Below, piece after piece: positions 51,938 through 60,400 of a stretch of 62,999 nt of DNA. A program made the translations under genes and the position numbers. Source of the DNA: Clostridia bacterium (GTDB taxonomy: Bacteria > Bacillota > Clostridia > Oscillospirales > Acutalibacteraceae). Below the pieces are notes generated by a model. The model ran no database searches. It saw only the letters and a list, made by a program, of their open reading frames with translations, and was not told the DNA's origin. Location: positions 1 to 62,999 of the forward strand of contig JAFWYP010000009.1 of assembly GCA_017517665.1 (NCBI GenBank), given 5' to 3'. Position 1 is the stretch's first letter. Every line of letters starts with the position of its first letter.

Positions 51938-54900
51938 ATGTATAATACACCTTACAAATTGATGAAATCCGATAAAAAAATATTCAGAAAATATTCAGCG
52001 GCAAAAACCTCAGAAAACGAAACCGTAAAGATTATTTCAGAACATTATCCTATGCTGGAAAGATGTGCTGCACAGTCGGCAAAGGAATACGGCAAGACCC
52101 AAAAGCGTTTCAAAGACCCGAATGTTTTTTCGGGTCTTTTTGATAAATGCCGTGAAATGTGCAGTGACGGAGAAATGCCCGATTCCGAAGTGATAGTTAA
52201 ATGTTTGCAAAACAATATCAGCGGCAATTATATTTCTTATATTCCTCTTATTATTACAAGCACATTGATTCATGTGTGTGCGCAGGCGGTTGTTGAGGAT
52301 GATTGCAAAACAGCAAAAAATTCAATTTTATCGCTTCAGAAAATGAGGGACACGGATTTTGATTATATATCTGAAAAACTGTTTTCTGCCGAAGATATTC
52401 TTCAATCCGACCCTGCAGATATATATTCTTGCATGAATAGTGAAACAAAGGCGCGATACAGAAGAAGGATTGCTTCAATATCTGTAAAAAAAGGAAAAAC
52501 CGAACGTGAAACAGCGGCAGATATTCTGGAAAAAGCGAAAAAAAACGGAGACCACATCGGAAATTATCTTTTTACAACTGTCAAAAACCCAAGAAGAGGC
52601 ACGGTTTATCTGATTATGGAGGCGGTTATGCCTGCACTTATATGCATTTCGTCGGGTATTCTCAGCGGAGAATGGCTGTTATCTTTTTTGCTTTATCTTC
52701 CCGTTTGGGAAATACTGCGGCATCCGATTGAAAAAATCTCTGTAAACGGTGCTTTGTCGGGAAAACTTATGAGTCTCGCCCCCGAATCTACGGCTGTATC
52801 GGAAGTCTGTGCAATGATAACATTATCTGTTATTTTGCCTTCCGTTGATAAAATGGATGAAATACGGGACAGACTTGAGGATTTATATCTGAGCAATGCT
52901 TACGGAAATATAAAAATCTGCTGCCTTGCAGATTTCAAAGCGTCGGATATACCGAGAAAGCCCGAGGATAAGCATATTATGAATGCTCTCAGTAATATTA
53001 TTGACTCTCTGAATGATAAATACGGCGGCGGATTTATTGCGGCGGTAAGACCCAGGTCATATTCAGAAACACAGAATGAATTTATAGGCAAAGAGAGAAA
53101 GAGAGGGGCAATAAGAGAGCTTGTAAGAGCTGTAAAGGGGAACGAAAAAGGTTTTTTGCTGCTGAAAGGTGACACAGAGCATTTAAAAGATACAAAATAC
53201 CTTATTACACTTGATTATGATTCAAGACCTGTTTTTGATTCTGTGAGGGAGCTTATTGCTGTTGCGGAGCATCCCGTAAACAAACCCGTTATCAAAAACG
53301 GCAGAGTTGTTTCGGGTTACGGAATTCTTGCACCTAAAACGCAAAACAGTCTTTCAAGTTCATTAAAAACATTTTTTAGTTCCGTTATGTCGCAAAACGC
53401 AGGGATTTCTTTATATGATGAGTATTCATGCGAAAGATATAATTCTCTTTTCGGAGAAAGTATATTTTGCGGGAAAGGTCTTATCAATATTGATGCTTAT
53501 CATCAAATACTTGATAACAGCTTACCTAAAGAGCGTATTCTCAGTCATGATATTATTGAAGGTGAGTTTCTGCGCACGGGATTTGTACCCGGTGTACAAA
53601 TTTTGGAAGATTTCCCTGCAACTGCAGATGCATATTATAAAAGAATGCATCGCTGGGTGAGGGGAGATTGGCAGAATGCGGGGTTCATATTCGGAAAAAA
53701 TCCGTTGAGTTTTGCTTCCCGCTTCAAACTTTTTGATAATCTCAGGCGAAGCATTACTCCTGTTATATGTGTTGCCGTGATTATTTACTCAGCCTTTTAT
53801 CAAGGCTACGCAGGGATTACCGCTGCAGTTATTTCTCTTTTTTCAATTTGCACAGCGGATATTTTTGCGGGAATTAATTCTGTAGTTCATGGCGGATTGC
53901 GGACGGTTACGGGGCTTTATTATTCCAAAATGCTTCCTCGCGGTCTTGGATGCTTTCTGAGAGCGTTTGTATCGGTTGCATATTCGGCAAGAGAAGCGTG
54001 TTTTTGTTTTGACGCAATTTTCAGAGCGTTATGGAGAGTACTGATAAGCGGTGATAATCTGCTTGAATGGACAACATCTGCCTCGGCAGAGCAGAGAGAA
54101 GAATTAAATCTTTCTGTTTCATGTCTTCCGGCACTTCTGATATCGGCGGTGCTGATTGTTTTCGGTTTACCGATACACAGAATGGCGGGACTGATAATTC
54201 TTGCCGATATACCGCTGATGATGTTCGGAAATTCTCCGTTTTCGGAAAGGAAAAACAAGGTTTCAAAGAATCAGAGAGAGTATTTACTGTCACATGCCTC
54301 TGCAATATGGGGTTATTTTAATGATTTGTGCGGTGAAGAGAATAACTTTCTTTCTCCGGACAATATTCAGTTTGCACCGCACCGTGCGGTTGCCCGCAGA
54401 ACATCTCCGACAAATATAGGTCTTATGCTTGCCTGTATAGTTGCGGCAAGGGATTTTGGGTTTATCACAACGGAAGAAATGAAAAAACGGATTGATTTGA
54501 GTCTTTCAAGCATTGAGAAGCTTGAAAAATATAAAGGTAATCTTATGAATTGGTACAGCACCGAAACTCTTGAAACCCTTGAACCGCGGTTTGTTTCTGC
54601 TGTTGACAGCGGAAATTTTCTTTGCTGCTTAACAGCGGTAAAAGAAGGAATCCGCGAATATATTTCCGAGTGTAAAGAGCTTGAATTAACGGCGGAAAGA
54701 ATTGAAAAAATAATAGATTCAACAAATCTGAATGAAATGTTTAATCGGAACAGAAATCTGTTCTGTATAGGCATTAACCCCGATAACGGCATAAAAACAG
54801 AAAGCTGCTATGACCTTTATATGAGTGAAATAAGAATGACTGCATATTTTGCCGTTGCAAGGGGATATGTTACAAAAAAACATTGGGCATCACTTGACCG

Positions 54901-56539
54901 TCCTCTCATAACAGACGGCAGATATATGGGTCTCGCATCATGGACGGGAACGATGTTTGAATATTTTATGGCAGATATTTTTGTTCCGGCACCATATGGC
55001 AGCATGAGTTATGAGGCTCTTTGCTTTTGTTTGCAAAAGCAAAGAAAAAAAGCAGGTAAAAATCCCTTTGGCATTTCAGAAAGTGCATTCTATGCCTTTG
55101 ACGGAGATTTGAATTATCAGTATAAAGCGCACGGGGTTCAGAAACTTGGATTGAAGAGAAATCTTGATAAAGAAAACGTCATTTCGCCGTATTCTTCGTT
55201 TCTGACTCTTAATATTGCACCGCATTTGTCTGTGAAAAATCTGAAAAGGCTCGAAAAATCGGGAATGAACGGTAAATACGGGCTTTATGAAGCCGCAGAT
55301 TTCACGAAAGGGAGAAAATCGGGTAAATATTCAATCGTAAATTCTTTTATGGTGCATCATATAGGTATGAGCTTTTTGTCAATCAACAATTTGCTCAACG
55401 AAAAATGTATGCAGAGAAGGTTTATGAAGGACGGATATATGGTTGGTGCCAAAACTTTGCTTGAAGAGAAACCGCCCGAAGGCAAAGACACTTTTAAGGA
55501 TGTTGTTTCGGATACGGTTATCCCATGTCAAAGAGAGCGGATATACAGTAAAGCTTCTGATTGGTACAACCCTGATCCCTATAAACCCGAGTATTTTCTT
55601 TTTTTAAACGGGAGAACCACTCTTTGCGTGAGTGATACGGGATTACTGTCTGTTATGTTTGACGGAGAAAAAAGATTTACATTGAAGCTGTCTGACCGAA
55701 TAGAAACAAATATCGGTTCTTACTCCTTTCTGGATGGTGGTTTTCAGGTCAGAGCATCAAAAAACAGAATAGAATACCAATCTGATTACGGTGATTTAAA
55801 ACTCAGCATGCAGATTTATCTGCTTGCAAACAGTAACTGTATAATCAAAAAATATTCAGTAGAAAACAAATGCAAAAAAAATATAGTCAAGGGTAGATTA
55901 ATTACTGAAAGCACGAACGAAAATATACGGTATTACTCAGCATACGGATTTCCTGAAAAAGAAGCGGAAGGATATAACGGGACCGTCGAAACCGAATTTG
56001 AGATATTGCCCAAAGGAATATCCGAAAACATTTTTGCTTTTGCGGCAGATATTTCCGAGGATGAGGCAATAAATTCTTATGAATCATTGAAGGTCAGAAA
56101 AAAGAATTATCAGAAAGCCGTAAATCCATTTGCATATGATTCGTTTATCTGTGCATTATCCGAAAAATATCTTCGGGATATAATAAATCATAAAACAAAA
56201 GGCGTCGGGTCGTGTGAAATGTTTGGAATTACACATGATTATCCCGTAATTCTTGTTAAACATGAAAACCATAATAACCTTGATTTGTTGAAACCTTTTA
56301 TCGTTTTTAACAAGATATTACGTAATTGCGGCATAAAAAACACCCTTGTCATCTGTAATTACGGAACAAAAGATACCAAAACCTCTGCTTTACAGACAAT
56401 AGAAACCTTTTTATCTGAAGAAGGATGCAGTCTGATGCTTGGAATCGGCGGAGGAGTATATGTTTTTGATGAGAAATTTTTAAATAAAACGAATTACAGG
56501 CTTCTTGAAGAAAGAAGTGCGGTTAAAACATCGGTATGA
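51938..56539 (+). CDS. Cyclic beta-1,2-glucan synthase-like protein (GT84 + glycoamylase), lacking the GH94 end
   Basis: A 1533-residue membrane protein with AAGAGG upstream. Helices at about 225-255, 605-645 and 720-770 enclose a GT84 glycosyltransferase: LDYDSRPVFDSV (about 425), ILSHDIIEGEFLRTGF (about 530), HRWVRGDWQNAGF (about 570). A glycoamylase-like domain follows: RTSPTNIGLMLACIVAARDFGF (820), NWYSTETLE, SAVDSGNFLCCL, SWTGTMFEY (1008), MVHHIGMSFL (1137). The last part is a beta-sandwich (NGRTTLCVSDTGL) from the start of the C-terminal region. NdvB/Cgs proteins are about 2800 residues and end with a GH94 phosphorylase module; it is missing here, although the ORF closes cleanly. It may polymerise or trim glucan without GH94 length control. 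Confidence 0.85.
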   Translation: MYNTPYKLMKSDKKIFRKYSAAKTSENETVKIISEHYPMLERCAAQSAKEYGKTQKRFKDPNVFSGLFDKCREMCSDGEMPDSEVIVKCLQNNISGNYISYIPLIITSTLIHVCAQAVVEDDCKTAKNSILSLQKMRDTDFDYISEKLFSAEDILQSDPADIYSCMNSETKARYRRRIASISVKKGKTERETAADILEKAKKNGDHIGNYLFTTVKNPRRGTVYLIMEAVMPALICISSGILSGEWLLSFLLYLPVWEILRHPIEKISVNGALSGKLMSLAPESTAVSEVCAMITLSVILPSVDKMDEIRDRLEDLYLSNAYGNIKICCLADFKASDIPRKPEDKHIMNALSNIIDSLNDKYGGGFIAAVRPRSYSETQNEFIGKERKRGAIRELVRAVKGNEKGFLLLKGDTEHLKDTKYLITLDYDSRPVFDSVRELIAVAEHPVNKPVIKNGRVVSGYGILAPKTQNSLSSSLKTFFSSVMSQNAGISLYDEYSCERYNSLFGESIFCGKGLINIDAYHQILDNSLPKERILSHDIIEGEFLRTGFVPGVQILEDFPATADAYYKRMHRWVRGDWQNAGFIFGKNPLSFASRFKLFDNLRRSITPVICVAVIIYSAFYQGYAGITAAVISLFSICTADIFAGINSVVHGGLRTVTGLYYSKMLPRGLGCFLRAFVSVAYSAREACFCFDAIFRALWRVLISGDNLLEWTTSASAEQREELNLSVSCLPALLISAVLIVFGLPIHRMAGLIILADIPLMMFGNSPFSERKNKVSKNQREYLLSHASAIWGYFNDLCGEENNFLSPDNIQFAPHRAVARRTSPTNIGLMLACIVAARDFGFITTEEMKKRIDLSLSSIEKLEKYKGNLMNWYSTETLETLEPRFVSAVDSGNFLCCLTAVKEGIREYISECKELELTAERIEKIIDSTNLNEMFNRNRNLFCIGINPDNGIKTESCYDLYMSEIRMTAYFAVARGYVTKKHWASLDRPLITDGRYMGLASWTGTMFEYFMADIFVPAPYGSMSYEALCFCLQKQRKKAGKNPFGISESAFYAFDGDLNYQYKAHGVQKLGLKRNLDKENVISPYSSFLTLNIAPHLSVKNLKRLEKSGMNGKYGLYEAADFTKGRKSGKYSIVNSFMVHHIGMSFLSINNLLNEKCMQRRFMKDGYMVGAKTLLEEKPPEGKDTFKDVVSDTVIPCQRERIYSKASDWYNPDPYKPEYFLFLNGRTTLCVSDTGLLSVMFDGEKRFTLKLSDRIETNIGSYSFLDGGFQVRASKNRIEYQSDYGDLKLSMQIYLLANSNCIIKKYSVENKCKKNIVKGRLITESTNENIRYYSAYGFPEKEAEGYNGTVETEFEILPKGISENIFAFAADISEDEAINSYESLKVRKKNYQKAVNPFAYDSFICALSEKYLRDIINHKTKGVGSCEMFGITHDYPVILVKHENHNNLDLLKPFIVFNKILRNCGIKNTLVICNYGTKDTKTSALQTIETFLSEEGCSLMLGIGGGVYVFDEKFLNKTNYRLLEERSAVKTSV

Positions 56540-56549
56540 GCAAGACAAG

Positions 56550-56597
56550 TCACAGCCCGATTTGTAAAGTATATCAGCTTTACAAATTAGGCTGTGA
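56550..56597 (+). terminator. Large hairpin after the glucan-synthase-like gene
   Basis: TCACAGCC-x2-ATTTGTAAAG pairs with CTTTACAAAT-x2-GGCTGTGA around an 8-nt loop: about 18 paired bases with a 2-nt internal mismatch. It contains the first GTAAAG-N8-CTTTAC palindrome. There is no T run, so termination is uncertain. Confidence 0.6.
56564..56583. promoter_or_regulatory. GTAAAG-N8-CTTTAC palindrome, site 1
   Basis: Perfect 6-bp half-sites, spacer TATATCAG; extended arms ATTT/AAAT. First of four sites with the same geometry in this intergenic region. Confidence 0.65.
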
Positions 56598-56647
56598 CTA
56601 TGGGTGAAAAACGAAAAAACTATGTATATCAACATTTATTTAAACAT

Positions 56648-56671
56648 AATTTCAATTTAAAAATTGAAATT
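56648..56671. repeat. Perfect A/T palindrome
   Basis: AATTTCAATTT and AAATTGAAATT form a perfect inverted repeat around two A residues, 3 bp before palindrome site 2. It could be a cruciform, hairpin or operator. Confidence 0.6.
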
Positions 56672-56673
56672 CC

Positions 56674-56693
56674 GTAAAGCTATTATGCTTTAC
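56674..56693. promoter_or_regulatory. GTAAAG-N8-CTTTAC palindrome, site 2
   Basis: Perfect half-sites with spacer CTATTATG; outer flanks not symmetrical. Confidence 0.65.
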
Positions 56694-56843
56694 ACATCAA
56701 TTTTTTTATGTGGATTTTATGCTTGATTTATCATTAAAAACCAGAAAAATCAATCATAAAAACAGCCAAAACAAGCTTTAAAAAGCCAATTTTTGTTCCA
56801 AAAGTGAAATAAAAATGATCTTAATATAAATTACATATTGTTT

Positions 56844-56863
56844 GTAAAGTCAAGTGGCTTTAC
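56844..56863. promoter_or_regulatory. GTAAAG-N8-CTTTAC palindrome, site 3
   Basis: Perfect half-sites with spacer TCAAGTGG and symmetrical TTT/AAA flanks. Confidence 0.65.
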
Positions 56864-57006
56864 AAATGTGAATTATAATTCCAAATCAAAAAATAAATGG
56901 TCATTTTATGATTAAACATTGTATACATTTTATATTATGTGTCTGTAGGAATTGAAAAACGCCTTGCGAATTGAGTGATTATTTTCAGAGCGATTTCACT
57001 CGTTTT

Positions 57007-57026
57007 GTAAAGATTAAATACTTTAC
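57007..57026. promoter_or_regulatory. GTAAAG-N8-CTTTAC palindrome, site 4
   Basis: Perfect half-sites with spacer ATTAAATA. It lies 117 bp upstream of the -35 box of the surface-protein promoter. Confidence 0.65.
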
Positions 57027-57142
57027 ATATTTCCTTGTGAGCGACAAAATAATCTGATGAAAACCGCATTGTCACATTGCCTAATTTTCAAACATTTCGA
57101 TTGTTCAATATTAACAAATTATGAAATCCTTTTTGAAAATCG

Positions 57143-57171
57143 TTGACTTTGCGCATGAATTTAGGTATAGT
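57143..57171 (+). promoter_or_regulatory. Promoter of the dockerin-bearing surface protein
   Basis: TTGACT and TATAGT separated by 17 bp, about 250 bp upstream of the TTG start. Confidence 0.75.
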
Positions 57172-57177
57172 TATTAT

Positions 57178-57420
57178 GACCATATAGTGGTTTTGTGTCT
57201 GCATATATACATATTTTCCTTGTTGATATGCTCCCGCAGAACTGCAATGGATAAAAAATTCTGTGATTCTGGCTATCGCTTGCGCCGGTAACGGCGTTAC
57301 CGGGCGTGGCGAAATCATTAAGGAGGTTGGTCAGAAGCGTCGGGTCTTTCGGTCTGTGCGCAAACAAAATTATTTTATCCAAGCTTTACTATTGTTCAAA
57401 ATTTTTTGGAGGTGTACAAT
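57178..57420 (+). promoter_or_regulatory. Structured 5' leader of the surface-protein gene
   Basis: About 240 nt of untranslated leader. A GC-rich core at 57283-57310 holds the hairpin CCGGTAAC/GTTACCGG with a GGC loop, nested in a larger pairing (GGCTATCGC... with ...GGCGTGG). It has no frame with a ribosome site. It does not match GEMM or other riboswitches I know. Likely a regulatory or stabilising leader. Confidence 0.5.
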
Positions 57421-60400
57421 TTGAAAAAGTCAATCCGCATTCTCTCAATCCTTATGGCTTTTGTAATGCTCATCGGTTCCTTCTCCGTAATGGGTAGCGC
57501 ATATCAAGCTTATAAGGGCAGCGCAATTGCTGACAGCTATGACGACGTTGACAAGCCCGTGTTTACTCTTGAGCAGTACGCATCAATGGGTCTTGACGAA
57601 GTTGACCGTATGTTGGCAAAAGAACAGTTGGAGCTTGACCTCTTCGGTCTTCTCTATCTTAACCTCACAAGCATTGACGCAACAATCGCCAGCGTTGAGC
57701 AGTTCCTTGAAACCGGTGATGTTCTCCTTGATATGCTTGGTGACCTCAAGACTCTTCCTGAAATCGTAGATCCTATCCTCGGTCTCCGCAGAAATACTGT
57801 AGCAGACCTTGATATCATCCACGCAGTGCTTGACATGGTTGCAGGTCTCAGAACAATCGCAGCTAAGTATGTTAAGAATGACCCCAACGCTCCTCTTGAT
57901 GCAGGTCTTCTCAACGGTCTTATCGCTGACTATATTTTCAATGTAAGAGAACTTGCAATCGGTGTTGTTTACGGTCTTACCGAAGAAGGCAAAGAATTCG
58001 ATTACATGGATGTTATGAACATTGATGATGTTCCTGATAAGTATAAGGGTAATGATGATGGTATCCTTAACCTTGGTCAGGCTCTCCTCAATGAGCTTGT
58101 TCTCGGCGAATGGAAAATGATCGACGAAGAACTCGATAACAAGTGCTCCGTTCTCATGAAGGGCAGCTACGCATGGAAAGATGCATCGGGCAACGATGTT
58201 ACCGACCAGGCTATCAACACCACAGCATATGACTACTATGCATGGGTTCATCCCGATGATTGGGTAACAGTTGGTCTCGGCGGTGCAACAAGAGTTACAG
58301 CAGGCGCAGCAGCTCCCGCAGCTGACCTTGGCGTTTGCGATATCACAACCGATAAAAACGGTTATGATTTCATCGAAGCTCTTATGCAGCGTGCATACAA
58401 CCATATCCTTGTTCCCGTTATCACAAGAGATACAGTTGACTGGGTTCTTGAGCTTTGCGGTTATTCATTCGATGAAACAAAGACTCAGAGAACAAAGTGG
58501 GATCCCGAAACTCAGACATGGATCGATAACGATGATTACGACCCCGATTACCACGGCTACATCGCTGCAGATGAAGACCTCACAAAGATTGCTGAGCTCT
58601 TCAATCATGAAGGTCTTGCCGACGGTTCAATAAGAATGCCGAAGGTAACAATTCCTGCAGGTGAAACCCTTGTTGGAAATTTCAATGATATTCTTGGTGA
58701 ATTTGCAGAACTCATTGTTAAGAAAACATATACCAGAGATGGCGTTACTCTTCCTTGGACTTGGACATATGGCGGAAACGAGCATCTCTTCCACAACATT
58801 GCTGTACTCGGCAAGTTTGTTGTTTTCGTAACAGATGACCTGTTCTTCAACAAGAGATCAGAAATCCCCAATGCATCAGAAATCGCTGCTATGGACAGTG
58901 ACCAGCAGATCGTTGCTCTCGTTATGAGAGAAATTCTCAACAACTCCGTTGATTACATCTATATTGATGATTCATATGATACAGTTGTTGACGTTGCTTA
59001 CAGAGCTACAGAACAGCTTGCATGGCAGGATATTCCTCAGTTCACATATACTAAGCCTGTAAGAACTGGCTATGCTACAGACGAAGCATACTATGAAGCA
59101 GTTGTTATCAAGATGATTGATATCCTCTTCGATATCGCTGTTTATAATCTCAACCAGGGCTTTGATATGAACAAAGCAAACGGTTCCAATCCTCTCACTG
59201 ATACCGGCCTCCTTCAGTATCAGGGCGATGCCGCTCTCGGCAGCTATGAAAACAACCTTGTTCAGATCGCTGCATGGGCATTTGAAAACTATTCAGCAGT
59301 CCTTCCCTTCGATTTCAATTCAGCAACAAAGGGTGCAGCTCTTACAGCTGACCAGGTTTGGGAAGATATCGACACAGTTATCAATGCACTTATCCCCATC
59401 AAGGGCGACGGTGCATGGATTAACGACGAAATCGCAGGCGACGGCACACAGATAGTTTCAAAGAGATTCATCTTTGACTATATCCTTAAGCCTCTCTATT
59501 GCCTCGATGCAACAAACTTCGCAAAGATCTTTGAAAGAAATGAAACAGGTACATTCGCTGAGATGAACGGTGTTGAAATCATCGTTGACCTTCTTGACAG
59601 CGTATTTGACCTTCTCTTCCCTAACGTATTCCAGAACCTCGGCACACTTGACAAGGTTGTTGAGAATGAAGCTCTCTCAAAGATGGTATTCGACCTTATC
59701 GGTACTCTCGGTGCTTCCAACTTCACAAACTCAGCAGGTGAACCCGCTCAAGGCAGAGGTACTTACATTGCTAAGACAGCTCTTCCCATCGTTTGCATGG
59801 TTCTCGGTCTCAGTGATGACCAGGAATTTGAAGAGATGGAAATCTATCTCCCCGAAATCGTTGCTGCTAACGAAGGCGCTCCCTCATTCAAGATCTTTAA
59901 CGGTTCAAGCGGTATCAACACAGGTTATACAGATAAGTATGGCAACTTTGACCAGGATAATCTTTATAAGTATGTTGTAAGAACCGTTAACGTTTATGAC
60001 TATAACGCAGCAGGCTCTAACACCGGTGCTCTTACAGTTGCAGGTATCCAGCCCGGTTCAGAACTCGAAGGTGGTGCTAACGTTGACGTAACAATCAACG
60101 GTACACTTACTCCCGGTAACCTTATCGAATTCGCTATCACATACGTTGTTATGGGCGAAGACGGCTCATCAATCACAGGCGTTGACAAGAACAATAACGA
60201 AATCACTCTTTCCAAGACTGTTTATGCATACGTTGGTTCAACAGCTGAAGACGACGATGCTATCGAAGTTGAAATTAAGGTTGGCGAAACCGGTCGTTCA
60301 ATCAAGTACGAAAACGTTATGTACCTTGACAGCGGCGATGACCTCGATGATATCGAAGGCAAGATGATCCGTGTTGTTGACCTCAATGATGACGGTAAGA

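Noticed and set aside
56560-57030. GlnR/TnrA sites (TGTNA-N7-TNACA)
   Set aside because: The TGTAA/TTACA halves seen in sites 1 and 3 are 12 bp apart, not 7, and are part of the longer GTAAAG-N8-CTTTAC palindrome.
57270-57375. A cyclic di-GMP (GEMM) riboswitch
   Set aside because: The GC-rich core looks superficially similar, but the conserved GEMM core sequences (CAAAGC-type and tetraloop receptor) are absent.
57161-57382. A 73-codon minus-strand frame in the giant C leader
   Set aside because: It has no ribosome site and overlaps the promoter and the GC-rich hairpin; RNA structure explains the composition.
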